A stretch of 64,000 nt of DNA from Exiguobacterium undae DSM 14481. Lineage in GTDB: Bacteria > Bacillota > Bacilli > Exiguobacteriales > Exiguobacteriaceae. A program made the translations under genes and the position numbers. The stretch covers positions 2,280,398 to 2,344,397 of the forward strand of contig NZ_KK211187.1 in NCBI RefSeq assembly GCF_000620805.1, in the 5' to 3' direction. Positions 18,481-30,135 of the stretch are shown one piece after another. Each line of letters opens with the position of its first letter. Positions within the stretch are counted from its first letter, which is position 1. Under the pieces are notes generated by a model. The model was not told where the DNA came from and searched no databases. It saw nothing but the letters and a program-made list of their open reading frames with translations.

Positions 18481-20274
18481 TCACCGATCTTTCAAACGCC
18501 GTTTCCGTTCGATGATCGCCTGCATTAGTTCCGCTTGAGCGCGGATATCTGTTTGTTGACTCAACTGCGACTTTTCTTCGTCTAGCGTCCGTCGTTGCCG
18601 TTCGTTTTGAACAGAACGAATATAGTGACTCAATAAATCCGGATCATATTCCGGCATTAGCATGAACTCTAGATCCGCTACGATTCGCTGAAGTGAAGCA
18701 TCCTGAAGCATCGTTAGAAATCGGTCCGGATCCGCTGGGGTATCTGTTCCGTAAAATTCATATAGTTTACCTGCAATCAATTGATGCGCCGGATCATTGA
18801 ACTCAACACCCAATTGATCCCGTACTTCAAGTCCCACTTCCTCCGACCGAATCATATAGGCCAGTAAAAAACGTTCTGCTTTTTTCCAGTTCGAAAATGT
18901 TCGATCTTGTGCAGAAGAAGTGACTGTTTGTGTTTCTTGCCGTCGTTCTGGTTTCGGTTGAGCATGTTGCGTCGGCAACGGTTTAACTTGTGACAATAAC
19001 GATTCTTTCGACAAATGAAACTCTTCCGCCAGTTTCCCTAGATAGATATCACGTAACAACGGATTGGTCGTACGACCAATCTCCTCAAGCATAGTTTCAA
19101 TATAACGAACCCGTTCTCCTTCTAATCGGAGATTTTTTCCTTGCCGAAAATAAAAAGATTTAAATTCAAGGCCTGAAATTCGTTCTTGTTCCACCAGACG
19201 AAGAAAGGTTTCTTCTGACTGGGTCCCGATGAAAGAATCGGGATCTTCGCCATCCGGCAATCGAATTACGGAACAATCGACCGCAACGTCTTCTAATAAG
19301 CGTAGTGCTTTTAATGTCGCTGCGCGTCCCGCTTTGTCTCCGTCATAACATACAATGACTTCATCGACGATCCGTGCCAGATTTTGCGCATGAACAGGAG
19401 TTAAGGCCGTTCCTAAAGAAGCTACCGTATAGGGTATACCCGCTTGAGCGACACGTACAACATCTAAATTTCCTTCCACCAACACGACCTGTTTACTTTT
19501 ACGCATGGCACCTCGTGCCTGCGCAAAACCAAACAACAGCTCACTTTTATTAAAAAGCGGTGTTTCAGCCGTGTTGACGTACTTCGGGTCTCTCCCGTCA
19601 ATGGAACGTCCACTGAATCCAATAATCGTGCCATCACGATCTGAAATCGGAAAAACCACTCTGCCGTTAAAACGATCGCGATAATCGCCATCCCGTCCGA
19701 CAGAAATCAGCCCAGCTTCCACCATCTCGTCAAGATCAAAATTTCTTCGCGCTAAAGAATCCACCGTAAACCGTTCTTGATCAGGTGCATATCCCAACTT
19801 GAATTCTCGCATGGCCGACTCTTGAATTCCCCGCTGTTCGAGGTATTCCCGTCCGCTATCACCTGCTGCCGTCTGTAACATGACTTCATGATATAAATCT
19901 GCCACGATCCGGTGCGCTTCACGCATCCGATATTTTTTTTCTTGATCCGGCGTGGACTCGGTTTGATCCGATCGTTCAAACTCCGGCAGCTTGATATCCG
20001 TCCGATCCGCCAGTTTGACGACCGCTTCCGGAAAACTCATCCCTTCCGTTTCCATAACGAAGGTAATGGCGTTCCCCCCCGCTCCACAACCAAAACAATA
20101 ATACATGCCTTTGTCCGGAGAAACAGAAAAAGAAGGGGATTTTTCAGAATGGAAAGGACATAACCCTGAATAACGATTCCCTTGTTTTTTTAATTCTACA
20201 CGTTCTGATATCAATTCAACGATATCCGTTGCTTGTCGAACTTGATCCACCAATTCGTCAGGAAGCCGTTTCAA
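18481..20274 (-). CDS. dnaG: DNA primase
   Basis: 597-aa enzyme that makes RNA primers for replication. The CHC2 zinc domain uses C39, H42, C60 and C63. The catalytic TOPRIM core has [10 protein letters not shown] and [10 protein letters not shown]. The C-terminal helicase-binding region (about 440-597) is present but divergent, as usual. The start is TTG with AAAGGAGAGGTG just before it. It precedes rpoD, and a 15-bp stem hairpin stands in its leader. Confidence 0.96.
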   Translation of the reverse strand: MKRLPDELVDQVRQATDIVELISERVELKKQGNRYSGLCPFHSEKSPSFSVSPDKGMYYCFGCGAGGNAITFVMETEGMSFPEAVVKLADRTDIKLPEFERSDQTESTPDQEKKYRMREAHRIVADLYHEVMLQTAAGDSGREYLEQRGIQESAMREFKLGYAPDQERFTVDSLARRNFDLDEMVEAGLISVGRDGDYRDRFNGRVVFPISDRDGTIIGFSGRSIDGRDPKYVNTAETPLFNKSELLFGFAQARGAMRKSKQVVLVEGNLDVVRVAQAGIPYTVASLGTALTPVHAQNLARIVDEVIVCYDGDKAGRAATLKALRLLEDVAVDCSVIRLPDGEDPDSFIGTQSEETFLRLVEQERISGLEFKSFYFRQGKNLRLEGERVRYIETMLEEIGRTTNPLLRDIYLGKLAEEFHLSKESLLSQVKPLPTQHAQPKPERRQETQTVTSSAQDRTFSNWKKAERFLLAYMIRSEEVGLEVRDQLGVEFNDPAHQLIAGKLYEFYGTDTPADPDRFLTMLQDASLQRIVADLEFMLMPEYDPDLLSHYIRSVQNERQRRTLDEEKSQLSQQTDIRAQAELMQAIIERKRRLKDR

Positions 20275-20316
20275 TCGGTCACCTCTCCTTTCGAACGTTT
20301 ATATACATATACCCGC

Positions 20317-20350
20317 AATGAAACGGAACGAATACTCGTTCCGTTTCATT
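20317..20350 (-). repeat. 34-bp near-perfect palindrome in the dnaG leader
   Basis: AATGAAACGGAACGA and its exact complement flank a four-base loop. No T-run follows on either strand, so it is not an ordinary intrinsic terminator. It lies between ppsR and dnaG, downstream of a TATACT that could be a -10 box near 20382. It could be a processing or pausing hairpin, or an operator. Confidence 0.6.
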
Positions 20351-20411
20351 AGAAAAGTTGCATCATCTCATTAATCAGCTAGATTAGTATACTACGCGAA
20401 ACAGGACTTTA

Positions 20412-21221
20412 CTAGTCATGTGATTTGCCGGAAATTCCGGTCAAGATCAAATTGGCTGTTTCCTCAACGGCTTTGTTCGTCACATCGATGATTTGACACC
20501 CAATCCGTTCGTACAGTTTTTTCGCATAATCAAGTTCACGGTTGATACGATCGATTTGCGCATATGCGGCTTCCGGCTTCAGTCCCAGCGAACGGAGACG
20601 CTCCATCCGAATATCGATCAACTTTTCCGGGGAAATCAATAAACCAAAACACTTTTCTTTTGGAATATCAAACAGTTCTTCCGGCGGAACCGACTCAGGA
20701 ACAAGCGGGACGTTGGCTACTTTGTAACGTTTTAACGCCAAGTATTGGGAAAGAGGTGTTTTCGACGTCCGTGAGACACCGATCAATACGATGTCAGCCC
20801 GCTTGATGCCGCGTGGATCACGCCCGTCATCGTATTTTACGGCAAATTCGACGGCTTCGATTTTCCGGAAGTATTCTTCATCCAATCGATAGATCAAACC
20901 GGGTTCTTCTTTTGGTTGCAGGCCAAGACGTCCTTCCATCGTGTCCAGCAGCGGACCTAACAGATCAATCGCCTTGACATCATGAGCCTGTGCCGTCTCA
21001 GCGAGAAGGCGGCGATGTGTGGCATGAACGATCGTATAGACGATGGTCGCCTGCTCTTCCTTTGCATGCAATACCAGATCATAGATGACTTGATCGTCAT
21101 CGACAAACGGAATCCGGACGGTTTCGATTGCCTGCTCTGGAAACTGAATCGCCGCTGCCCGAACGACTAATTCACAGGTCTCCCCGACTGAGTCACTGAC
21201 TACATAAATACGTTGTCTCAT
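20412..21221 (-). CDS. ppsR: Pyruvate, phosphate dikinase regulatory protein (DUF299 bifunctional kinase/pyrophosphorylase)
   Basis: 269-aa YqfL-type protein. Relatives phosphorylate and dephosphorylate a threonine of PPDK or PEP synthase using ADP and phosphate. The N-terminal YVVSDSVGETCE motif and the P-loop GVSRTSKT at 148-155 are both present. AGAGGGGG precedes the ATG. It is 14 bases after ccpN, the gluconeogenesis repressor, as in B. subtilis, where YqfL influences CcpN-regulated expression. The exact substrate in this organism is not shown. Confidence 0.9.
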   Translation of the reverse strand: MRQRIYVVSDSVGETCELVVRAAAIQFPEQAIETVRIPFVDDDQVIYDLVLHAKEEQATIVYTIVHATHRRLLAETAQAHDVKAIDLLGPLLDTMEGRLGLQPKEEPGLIYRLDEEYFRKIEAVEFAVKYDDGRDPRGIKRADIVLIGVSRTSKTPLSQYLALKRYKVANVPLVPESVPPEELFDIPKEKCFGLLISPEKLIDIRMERLRSLGLKPEAAYAQIDRINRELDYAKKLYERIGCQIIDVTNKAVEETANLILTGISGKSHD

Positions 21222-21235
21222 CTGCGAACCCCCTC

Positions 21236-21865
21236 TTAAAGTTCTTCATCTCGTGCTAGTGCGACCAATACTTTTGTCATGTTCGTCTTCGTCATCCGAC
21301 CGACGACCTTCAAGACACCATCCACTTGTTCGACGACCGGCATCGAATCAATCTGCTTCTCGATCAGTTTCATCCCGGCCCCGATCAACGTTTCCGTTTT
21401 CTCACAGACCGTCAGATTCGGCATCCGGGTCATGATGATATTGACCGGCAACGAATCGAGTTCTTGGTTGCCGATTGCGGCGCGCAAAAAGTCCTTTCGT
21501 GACAGGACACCTACGAGCGCATGATCTTTTCCGACAACAAACAATGAACCGACATCTTCCAGGAACAGATGGACGATTGCATCGTACACCGTCATGCCTT
21601 CGTGAATGACTTTTGCGGAAGACATGAACTCGCCGACGGTCAACGTATCCAGTTTTTCATGCAGCATCGAGGCATTTTTTTTACCGACGTACATATAACC
21701 GACACGTGGACGTGCCTCAAGCATTCCTGTCATCGTCAAAATCGATAAGTCCGGACGTAATGTCGCCCGCGTCAAGGAGAGTTCAGATGCAATCTGCTCT
21801 CCTGTGATCGGACCATTTTCTTTAACGATTTGGAGTATTTTTTTCTGCCGTTCATTTAACTTCAT
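21236..21865 (-). CDS. ccpN: Transcriptional repressor of gluconeogenesis with CBS domains, CcpN
   Basis: 209 aa. An N-terminal winged helix (about 1-62, with GPITGEQIASELSLTRATLRPDLSIL containing the recognition helix) precedes two CBS domains (about 75-205) that bind adenine nucleotides. In B. subtilis CcpN represses gapB and pckA under glycolytic conditions, independently of CcpA. The gene lies 20 bases after glyS and before ppsR, the conserved order. No CcpN operator was identified in this window. Confidence 0.9.
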   Translation of the reverse strand: MKLNERQKKILQIVKENGPITGEQIASELSLTRATLRPDLSILTMTGMLEARPRVGYMYVGKKNASMLHEKLDTLTVGEFMSSAKVIHEGMTVYDAIVHLFLEDVGSLFVVGKDHALVGVLSRKDFLRAAIGNQELDSLPVNIIMTRMPNLTVCEKTETLIGAGMKLIEKQIDSMPVVEQVDGVLKVVGRMTKTNMTKVLVALARDEEL

Positions 21866-21884
21866 CGGCTCATCCGTCCTTTAT

Positions 21885-23945
21885 TCACACTAAAGTGAGG
21901 GCATTGAATCGTGCGACTTTTTCAATCGCCGTCGCAAACCGTTTCATCTCGCTGAGACGATTCGTCCGAACTGCTTCCTCTTCCGCCATGATCATCGTTC
22001 CATCGAAATAAGCAGTGATTGCAGGAACGCTAGCTTCAAGTACTTGAATCGCCTGCTCATAATCTGCTTTTTCGACAGCCGCTTCGACTTGTGGAATCAA
22101 CTGTTCGATTTGCTCGTGCAAGGCACGTTCCGCTTCATTTTCAAAGAGCGCTGGATTCACGACGACCACAGACTCGGCTTTCTTCGAGATGTTGAGCACA
22201 CGACTGAGCTGTTCGACCGTCTTTTTAAACGTCGGACGCTGCGTTGCTTGCTCAAGCATTGCCGCTCGTTTTTCGTTTGCTCCCACCGTCAACTTCGGTT
22301 CAAGTGCTGCTTCGATGACGTCATGACGATATCCTTTTTCTGATAACCGGAATTTCAGACGTTGATTAAAGAATTCTTCCATCGCTGTCTTTACTTGTTC
22401 TGCGTCCGCCTGGTAAAGCCCTGCTTTTAGTTGTGCTGCGACAACGAATTCGATCAGTTCTGACAGGGTCATGTCAATCTGACGGTCTGAAAGAATCTGA
22501 ACGATCCCTTGTGCTTGACGCCGTAAAGCATATGGGTCAGCCGAACCGCTAGGAATCATCCCGACACCGAAGAATCCAGCGACACTGTCGAGTTTGTCCA
22601 ATACGGCCAGCACGGTACCTGTTGGCGTGCTTGGACTCTCATCCCCGGCAAAACGCGGCAGATAATGTTCACGGATCGATGCTGCAACTTCTGCATCTTC
22701 CCCCTTCATGTTGGCGTACCGCTCTCCCATCATCCCTTGCAATTCCGTAAACTCGTAGACCATCTGACTGACAAGGTCAAATTTATAGATTGTTCCGGCA
22801 CGTTCCACTTTCGCCGGTTCTGCTCCAAAACGGTCGGCGAGTTGCAACGCCATCTCACGCACACGACGCACTTTTTCACCTGTCGTGCCAAGCTTTTCAT
22901 GGAAGACGATTTTATCCAAACGGGCTGCTTGCGCATCGATATCAGCCTTTTTATCTTCTTCATAGAAGAACTGGGCATCCGCCAAGCGGGCCCGGATGAC
23001 TTTTTCGTTTCCGCGGGCCACGTTCTCGATGTGATGTGCGTTTCCATTGCGGACCGTTACGAAATAGTGCAGCAACGTACCGTTTTTCTTGACCGGGAAA
23101 TACCGTTGGTGTTCCTTCATCGTTGTGATTAGGACTTCTTCCGGAAGTTCCAGATAGGACTCGTCAAAGGCACCGAACAAAGCAGTCGGGTATTCGACGA
23201 GATTCGTGACTTCTTCGAGCAGTGACGCATCGATCGGTACTTCGAACCCTTCTTGTTCACTCAACGCGTGGATTTGTTCTTCAATCAACGTCCGGCGTTT
23301 GTCATAACTGACGATGACATGTTCTGCCGCGAGTGCCTCGACATAGGCGTTCGGGCGAAGAATCGTAATGTCTTGTCCGAGGAAGCGGTGTCCGCGTGAT
23401 GTCCGTCCGGTTGCGACATCTGCGACCTCAAACGGAATGACTTGATCATCCAGTAAAGCAATCATCCAGCGAATCGGACGCATGTACCGTAACGATTGTG
23501 TACTCCACCGCATGTTTTTCGGGAACGACATCGCTTCAACGATTTGTTTCAGCCCCGGCATGAGTGTCGCCGTTTCTTGTCCCGACTCTTTACGTACCGC
23601 GAAGATATATTCCTCGCCTTTTTCTTCTTGTAAGAATAAATCGTCCGTCGTCAACCCTTTTCCGCGGGCAAATCCTTGGGCTGCTTTCGTCCAGTTTCCG
23701 TCTGCATCCTGAGCAATCCGTTTAGCCGGTCCCTTCAGGGTTTCTTCTAAATCCGCTTGACGTTCAGAGATGCCCGTCACGAGAACCGCCAGACGGCGTG
23801 GTGTTGAAAACGATTCGATGTTCTCGAATGTAATCCGCGCCTCCGTCAAAAACGTCGTGACGCGTTCTTTTAACTGCGTTTCCGATTGCAGAACGAAACG
23901 AGCTGGCAGTTCTTCCAGACCGATTTCAAGTAATAGTTCATGCAT
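21885..23945 (-). CDS. glyS: Glycyl-tRNA synthetase beta subunit
   Basis: 686-aa beta chain of the alpha2-beta2 bacterial GlyRS; it holds the tRNA-binding and anticodon-binding regions. It begins [15 protein letters not shown], the family signature, includes an HD-like domain in the middle and a DALR-type anticodon-binding end. AGGTG six bases before the ATG at 23945 sets the start rather than a GTG three codons upstream. It overlaps the end of glyQ by eight bases, so the two subunits are made together under the T-box. Confidence 0.95.
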   Translation of the reverse strand: MHELLLEIGLEELPARFVLQSETQLKERVTTFLTEARITFENIESFSTPRRLAVLVTGISERQADLEETLKGPAKRIAQDADGNWTKAAQGFARGKGLTTDDLFLQEEKGEEYIFAVRKESGQETATLMPGLKQIVEAMSFPKNMRWSTQSLRYMRPIRWMIALLDDQVIPFEVADVATGRTSRGHRFLGQDITILRPNAYVEALAAEHVIVSYDKRRTLIEEQIHALSEQEGFEVPIDASLLEEVTNLVEYPTALFGAFDESYLELPEEVLITTMKEHQRYFPVKKNGTLLHYFVTVRNGNAHHIENVARGNEKVIRARLADAQFFYEEDKKADIDAQAARLDKIVFHEKLGTTGEKVRRVREMALQLADRFGAEPAKVERAGTIYKFDLVSQMVYEFTELQGMMGERYANMKGEDAEVAASIREHYLPRFAGDESPSTPTGTVLAVLDKLDSVAGFFGVGMIPSGSADPYALRRQAQGIVQILSDRQIDMTLSELIEFVVAAQLKAGLYQADAEQVKTAMEEFFNQRLKFRLSEKGYRHDVIEAALEPKLTVGANEKRAAMLEQATQRPTFKKTVEQLSRVLNISKKAESVVVVNPALFENEAERALHEQIEQLIPQVEAAVEKADYEQAIQVLEASVPAITAYFDGTMIMAEEEAVRTNRLSEMKRFATAIEKVARFNALTLV

Positions 23946-24834
23946 GCGATTCACCTGCTTTCGATTTAATCAATGGGAAGCCTAACCGTTCCCGTTCTTC
24001 AATGAAACTTTGTGCGCAACGGCGAGACATATTCCGAACACGGTGGATGAATCCAGTCCGTTCCGTCACCGAGATCGCCCCTTTTGCGTCCAACAGGTTA
24101 AAGGTATGCGAACATTTCAAGATATAGTCATACGCCGGGAACACGAGATTCTCATCGAGTGCCCGGTTCGCTTCTTTCTCATACTGGTCAAACAATGTGA
24201 ATAACAGGTCGACATCTGATGTTTCAAACGTGTATTTCGAATGTTCGAATTCCGGTTGATAGAAGATATCACCGTACTTGAATCCATCCGTCCAGACTAA
24301 GTCAAAGACACTCTCGACATCCTGAATGTAGGAAGCAAGACGTTCGATGCCGTATGTGATTTCTACGGCAATCGGGTTGCACTCGATTCCGCCGACTTGT
24401 TGGAAATATGTGAACTGCGTGATTTCCATTCCGTTTAACCAGACTTCCCAACCGAGACCTGCCGCACCGAACGTCGGATTCTCCCAGTTGTCTTCAACAA
24501 AACGAATGTCGTGTTCCAGCGGATTGATTCCGAGCAGTTCAAGGCTTTGTAAATAAAGCTCCTGAATGTTATCCGGTGACGGTTTCATGATGACTTGAAA
24601 CTGATGGTGTTGATACAAACGGTTTGGGTTTTCTCCGTAACGACCGTCAGCCGGGCGACGGGATGGTTCTGTATAACAGACGTTCCATGGTTCTGGTCCT
24701 AAGCTCCGTAAAAACGTCATCGGGTTCATCGTCCCGGCACCTTTTTCGACATCATATGCCTGCATCGTCAAGCAGCCTTGTTCAGCCCAAAACTTTTGCA
24801 GTGTTAAGATCATTTCTTGTACTGTCATCTTCAA
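23938..24834 (-). CDS. glyQ: Glycyl-tRNA synthetase alpha subunit
   Basis: 298-aa class II catalytic subunit that activates glycine. Conserved segments include [35 protein letters not shown] and [24 protein letters not shown] is eight bases from a TTG at 24834 but 14 bases from the ATG at 24828, so TTG is the better start (MKMTVQEM). The longest frame upstream is T-box leader, not protein. Expression is controlled by the glycine T-box directly upstream. Confidence 0.93.
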   Translation of the reverse strand: MKMTVQEMILTLQKFWAEQGCLTMQAYDVEKGAGTMNPMTFLRSLGPEPWNVCYTEPSRRPADGRYGENPNRLYQHHQFQVIMKPSPDNIQELYLQSLELLGINPLEHDIRFVEDNWENPTFGAAGLGWEVWLNGMEITQFTYFQQVGGIECNPIAVEITYGIERLASYIQDVESVFDLVWTDGFKYGDIFYQPEFEHSKYTFETSDVDLLFTLFDQYEKEANRALDENLVFPAYDYILKCSHTFNLLDAKGAISVTERTGFIHRVRNMSRRCAQSFIEERERLGFPLIKSKAGESHA

Positions 24835-24865
24835 GACTTCCACCTCCAAATTTATGAGGGAACGC

Positions 24866-25082
24866 AAAAACGTCCCTATGTACAACAAGGTTGTACATAG
24901 GGACGAGACAAGCCCGCGGTTCCACCCTACTTGCATGACTCAGCATGCCACTCTTTAATCGGGAACACTCAAAAATGCCGTTCACACCTGCTTCATTTCC
25001 GGCTCGCACTATCCCGAAATCGCTTGACTGAACATCAGGTGTTACTCCTTTTTCTCATCGTGTTCGTTTAGTTAGTTCTTCC
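24866..25082 (-). ncRNA. Glycine T-box riboswitch leader of glyQ-glyS
   Basis: The universal T-box sequence AGGGTGGAACCGCGGGC is at 24912-24928 (minus). A Stem I closed by ACACCTG/CAGGTGT contains the GTGCGAGCC element and a specifier loop with GGC (24977-24979), a glycine codon, followed by A. Stem III is GCATG/CATGC. The terminator is a 15-bp stem with a five-base loop (24871-24905) and a T-run at 24866-24870. Uncharged tRNA-Gly should pair with GGC and the T-box bulge and stop the terminator forming. The 5' end is estimated from the promoter. Confidence 0.93.
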
Positions 25083-25088
25083 GCACTT

Positions 25089-25118
25089 ATTCTACCGAAC
25101 GTTCGACTAGTCTGTCAA
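25089..25118 (-). promoter_or_regulatory. Sigma-A promoter of glyQ-glyS-ccpN-ppsR
   Basis: Perfect TTGACA (25113-25118), an 18-base spacer and TAGAAT (25089-25094) on the minus strand. The -35 box overlaps the recO stop codon. The spacer contains the 10-bp palindrome CGAACGTTCG. Confidence 0.82.
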
Positions 25119-25864
25119 TCGTCTCCAAGATTGAGTAATTGATCAAGAACCCGTTTCGAACGAAGGCGGAGTCCGCTGTACCGTTCCATATAAGCATCCA
25201 TGATTTGCCGCAACAATCGTTTTGTCTCCGGCTTCACTTCAACCTTTCCGATCCGGGAAAAATCATAAACAGAAAAAACGTATAACATCTTAGCCACCGC
25301 TTCTGTTACATACACCGCATGCTCATCTTCGTGCCGGTGACGTTTACACAACAACCCACCGTGGCTCAATGAGAAAGCGAACGGTGCCTCGGCACTGCCG
25401 CAAACCGTACAGCCGTTTAAGTGTGGGGCAATCCCTAGATGCCGTAATAACCGTAACTCGATGATAAAAGAAACGACGTCTGGATCAAGTCCTTCGTCCA
25501 TCGCCTCCAGACCATCAACGAACAAGTCATACAGTGCCGGTTGCGGCACCCGCTCATCAAGCGCCTTATCGGCAAGTTCCAACACATACATGGCATACGC
25601 CATCAAGAAAACATCTTGGCGAATGTTCGAATAACCGGTGATGACGTCTGCTGATTTCAGTTGACCGAGACCACGTGAGCGCGGATAGACGTAGACCGCT
25701 CGAATAAACGGCTGACTCGCTGCATTAAACCGGCTTCCCGGTTTTTTCGCACCACGGGCCATGACGGCGAGCTTGCCATATTCACGTGTCAACAGCGTAA
25801 TGATCTTATTTGATTCACCATACACGACCGTTCGTAGTACAAGCCCTTCCGCCTTATCAATCAT
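25115..25864 (-). CDS. recO: DNA repair protein RecO
   Basis: 249-aa recombination mediator that loads RecA with RecR. An N-terminal OB fold (about 1-80, DKAEGLVLRTVVYGESNKI) precedes a helical C-terminal domain with a zinc site, CTVCG near 150 and LCKRH near 175. It starts two codons after the era stop with only a weak ribosome-binding site, so translation is likely coupled to era. The era-recO order is the B. subtilis one, but no yqzL lies between them. Confidence 0.93.
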   Translation of the reverse strand: MIDKAEGLVLRTVVYGESNKIITLLTREYGKLAVMARGAKKPGSRFNAASQPFIRAVYVYPRSRGLGQLKSADVITGYSNIRQDVFLMAYAMYVLELADKALDERVPQPALYDLFVDGLEAMDEGLDPDVVSFIIELRLLRHLGIAPHLNGCTVCGSAEAPFAFSLSHGGLLCKRHRHEDEHAVYVTEAVAKMLYVFSVYDFSRIGKVEVKPETKRLLRQIMDAYMERYSGLRLRSKRVLDQLLNLGDD

Positions 25865-25867
25865 CGT

Positions 25868-27182
<1,315 letters not shown>

Positions 27183-27216
27183 TTAGCAACTTTGTTGGCC
27201 AAAAAAGGCCGGATTC

Positions 27217-27567
27217 TTATTGTACCAAATATGGGACGAAGATGCATAGTGCAATCGCAATTGATGTAAGCGCCAACACCAGAACTGCTCCACTGGCAAT
27301 GTCTTTTGCCGCTTTTGCGAGCGGGTGCCACTCTTCTGTCACAAGATCCACCGTCCGCTCAAACGCCGTATTCAACATCTCCGCACTCAGCACGACACCG
27401 ACCGTCAAACATAGGATCGCCCGCTCGACTGCCGTCAGCGGCATATAAAACGCCACCAACAACACGATCATTCCAACGACAGCATGCACCTTCATATGCC
27501 GTTCTTCTTTTAAGGCTTGACGGATCCCGTTCATCGCATGGACAAACGGTAACCACCACGTCTTCAC
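27217..27567 (-). CDS. dgkA: Undecaprenol kinase / diacylglycerol kinase, DgkA family
   Basis: 116-aa integral membrane kinase with three membrane spans (about 28-45, 50-68, 91-113). Family motifs are EERHMKVHAVVG, EMLNTAFERTVDL and KAAKDIASGAVL. Gram-positive members phosphorylate undecaprenol for cell wall lipid-carrier recycling. The start is GTG overlapping the ybeY stop (GTGA), with GAGGAAAA upstream. Confidence 0.92.
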   Translation of the reverse strand: MKTWWLPFVHAMNGIRQALKEERHMKVHAVVGMIVLLVAFYMPLTAVERAILCLTVGVVLSAEMLNTAFERTVDLVTEEWHPLAKAAKDIASGAVLVLALTSIAIALCIFVPYLVQ

Positions 27568-28040
27568 AATTTTCCTCGATACAGCTCGAAGTGGTGTAAG
27601 ATTTCCTCCTGCCGCTTCGTCATGATTTCTTCGTCCGCTTTTTCGATATGGTCATATCCGAGAAGGTGGAGAAAACCATGCACTGCTAAAAATCCAAGTT
27701 CCCGTTCAAAATGATTGCCGTATTCAGCTGCTTGTTCCCGGCACCGTTCGACCGAAATGATTAAATCACCGAGGACGACGGGCTCATCTTCGAGCAACTG
27801 AAAGTCGATTTCATCTTCTCCCAGTTCATCCATCGCAAACGAGATCACATCCGTCGCCTGGTCTTTCCCACGCCATTCCCGGTTAATCTGCTGGATTTCA
27901 TCGTTGGTCACGAAAGTAACGGACAGTTCACTGTTACTTTCAATGTCCTCTTCCTTCGCCGTATATACTAAAATCGATTCGACCAGTTTCAATTGGTCCT
28001 CGTTTAACAACGTACCTTCATCTGTCATATAGATATTCAT
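27564..28040 (-). CDS. ybeY: Endoribonuclease YbeY (16S rRNA maturation)
   Basis: 158-aa zinc-dependent RNase for 16S rRNA 3'-end processing and ribosome quality control. The zinc motif HGFLHLLGYDH is intact, and the preceding ATDVISFAMDE segment is conserved. It overlaps pgpH by four bases upstream and dgkA by four bases downstream, placing it in one tight operon from phoH onward. Confidence 0.95.
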   Translation of the reverse strand: MNIYMTDEGTLLNEDQLKLVESILVYTAKEEDIESNSELSVTFVTNDEIQQINREWRGKDQATDVISFAMDELGEDEIDFQLLEDEPVVLGDLIISVERCREQAAEYGNHFERELGFLAVHGFLHLLGYDHIEKADEEIMTKRQEEILHHFELYRGKL

Positions 28041-30094
28041 GTCGATTCCTCTTTCTTTAATTCAGGATATTCAATGCGTTCGTGGAATAACCCCGATAAC
28101 GTATGGCAAGCACTGTCACCAACACGATAAATATCACGTGTCGTCATGTCACATTCGGAAAATTGATCATCGAGCAGTTTTTCTCGAATGATTTTTTTAA
28201 CCAATTCCCGAATGCCTTCTTCCGTCGGTGATTTCATCGAACGGACTGCCGCTTCAATCGAATCGACGATCATGATGACGGCCGCCTCGCGTGATTGTGG
28301 TTTTGGACCACTGTAACGGAAATCCGCTTCGTTTACTTCACCTTGTTCAGTCGCCTTGACATAAAAGTACCGTAATAACGATGTCCCGTGGTGTTCCCGG
28401 CAAATATCGACGATCACACCCGGTATTTTGGCTTCTTCCAACAAGTCGACCCCGTCATCGGTATGGGCCAGAATGACCCGTGCCGACTCTTCCGGTTTGA
28501 GACGATCATGCGGGTTCAGCCCATGTTGATTTTCAATGAAATAGAGCGGGCGCCGGGTTTTGCCCAAATCATGATAATACGCACCGACACGGGCTAACAA
28601 TCCATCCGCACCGATCGCTTCACATGCCGTCTCGGCAAGGTTTGCGACCATCATACTGTGGTGATAGGTGCCAGGTGCCTCGACCAACAATTTTTTTAGA
28701 AGCGGATGCGTCGGATTCAATAATTCCAGTAAACGCGTCGGAGCCAAGATACCAAATGTCATTTCGAGGAACGGCAACAGCCCAATCGCAAAAATCGCAC
28801 TCAAGACGCCGCTCGCAATCGCAAATCCAATTAGGTACGAGGTTTCCTTCAGTTCAAGTTGTCCGGTCCGCATCAAAACGAATGCCAGAAACACAGCGAT
28901 ATTAGCCGCTGCAATTGTCAGACTGCTGATGAAGATACGGCGCCGGGATAAGCTCGACCGTAAAAAGTACGTCGCGACGAGTCCCCCCACCAACAAATAA
29001 ATCGCGATATTAAAGCTGAAATTCTGATTCGTGCTGTAGAAAAAGGTCCCCGCTAATGCCATGAACAGCGTGCTCGATAACGCAATCCGCTCATTCAGCA
29101 AGTTGCGTAACACGAGTGCCGAAAACGCCGTCGGGGTGAGTAAGTACAAGGCAGGATTGATATCCTCCGCTAAGAACGCCATCCCGTACGTAACGATAAG
29201 TTGAAGTATGACGACGAGGTAGACAAGGCTAAACAACTTCACCTTCCCCATTTTTGCGTATCGGAGATTTGAACGATCGATGAAGCCGTACAACAACATC
29301 GTCATCAAACCGCTTAAGATCAACGTTCCGAGCAACGGTTTAAAGGACTGCCGGTCTGAGATCAGCCCGACAAGTTGCAGTTGCCGGTAGGCATCCTGAG
29401 AAATGACTTCCCCCCGTTTGACGATGACCTCCCCTTCCGAAATCAGGACCGGTTCGACTTTATCATTCGTCTGCTTACGCAGCTGTTCCGTTTTCTCCGG
29501 ATCATACACATAGTTCGTCACGATCAATTGGTCCGTCAATGTTTTTCCGACAGCTTTCAACGAAAAGGACAACGGTGACCGCTCAATGTCGAGCCGTGCA
29601 TTTTCACGCGCTTCCGCCACTTCACCGCCGTCGGAAGAAATACGTTGGCGCATCGCTTCTTCGATCGCCGTGATGACGACGTCACGCGCTGTATTCCTTA
29701 CTGATGTCGACGAGGTCGCAAGAAGACGCAGTTCATCATCTTTCAACAAATCAGCGGCTTCAGTCCCCCGGAGACGCTGTTTGATTTTACCGACGTCTTC
29801 GGCTTCCGTGATCCCTTTCAGGCTCGCAAAAAGCTGTTCGACTTTATCGATTTGTTGTGTTGCGTATTCCTGCTTGATCGTATATTGGCTGTCGATGGCT
29901 GCCACTGTATTTTCCCTCAGCAGCCTTGTCGCTTCGCGATCTTCGATAGTCAACGGAGATCGTATGTCTTCTTCCGCAATGGAAAAAGGTTCCGCCGACA
30001 ATGCTTCCGGTCGGACACTTACGTACATCATCGTCGAGATGATGACGTAAAAGCCGAGCGTCAGCAGACTGATCCATATGCCTGCTTTACGCAT
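28037..30094 (-). CDS. pgpH: Cyclic-di-AMP phosphodiesterase of the 7TM-HD family (PgpH)
   Basis: 685-aa membrane protein. N-terminal membrane segment (about 7-27), an extracellular 7TMR-HDED region (about 30-260), seven membrane spans (about 265-460), and a cytoplasmic HD domain with YHHSMMVANLAE and YYHDLGK that hydrolyses c-di-AMP to pApA. AAAGGAG precedes the ATG. It follows phoH by 41 bases and overlaps ybeY. Relatives control potassium transport, osmotic balance and wall stress. Confidence 0.93.
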   Translation of the reverse strand: MRKAGIWISLLTLGFYVIISTMMYVSVRPEALSAEPFSIAEEDIRSPLTIEDREATRLLRENTVAAIDSQYTIKQEYATQQIDKVEQLFASLKGITEAEDVGKIKQRLRGTEAADLLKDDELRLLATSSTSVRNTARDVVITAIEEAMRQRISSDGGEVAEARENARLDIERSPLSFSLKAVGKTLTDQLIVTNYVYDPEKTEQLRKQTNDKVEPVLISEGEVIVKRGEVISQDAYRQLQLVGLISDRQSFKPLLGTLILSGLMTMLLYGFIDRSNLRYAKMGKVKLFSLVYLVVILQLIVTYGMAFLAEDINPALYLLTPTAFSALVLRNLLNERIALSSTLFMALAGTFFYSTNQNFSFNIAIYLLVGGLVATYFLRSSLSRRRIFISSLTIAAANIAVFLAFVLMRTGQLELKETSYLIGFAIASGVLSAIFAIGLLPFLEMTFGILAPTRLLELLNPTHPLLKKLLVEAPGTYHHSMMVANLAETACEAIGADGLLARVGAYYHDLGKTRRPLYFIENQHGLNPHDRLKPEESARVILAHTDDGVDLLEEAKIPGVIVDICREHHGTSLLRYFYVKATEQGEVNEADFRYSGPKPQSREAAVIMIVDSIEAAVRSMKSPTEEGIRELVKKIIREKLLDDQFSECDMTTRDIYRVGDSACHTLSGLFHERIEYPELKKEEST

Positions 30095-30135
30095 CCGTCC
30101 GTCTCCTTTCCACTCTGTGATTCATCTGTCACGGT

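Noticed and set aside
22665-23132. 155-codon open frame on the plus strand
   Set aside because: It lies entirely antisense to glyS, which has full family conservation; the translated product has no recognisable domain and is rich in Cys/His/Phe typical of a shadow frame.
24835-24936. N-terminal extension of GlyQ
   Set aside because: The bases form the T-box terminator and leader; the extension is not found in GlyQ proteins.
25096-25105. CGAACGTTCG palindrome in the glyQ promoter as a LexA box
   Set aside because: The Gram-positive LexA box needs a four-base spacer between CGAAC and GTTCG. Here the halves overlap directly, and a tRNA synthetase operon is not an SOS target.
27192-27206. GGCC-A6-GGCC hairpin after cdd as a terminator
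   Set aside because: The stem is only four base pairs and no T-run follows on the minus strand.
29586-30050. 154-codon open frame on the plus strand
   Set aside because: Antisense to the conserved extracellular region of pgpH; Ser/Arg-rich composition fits a shadow frame.
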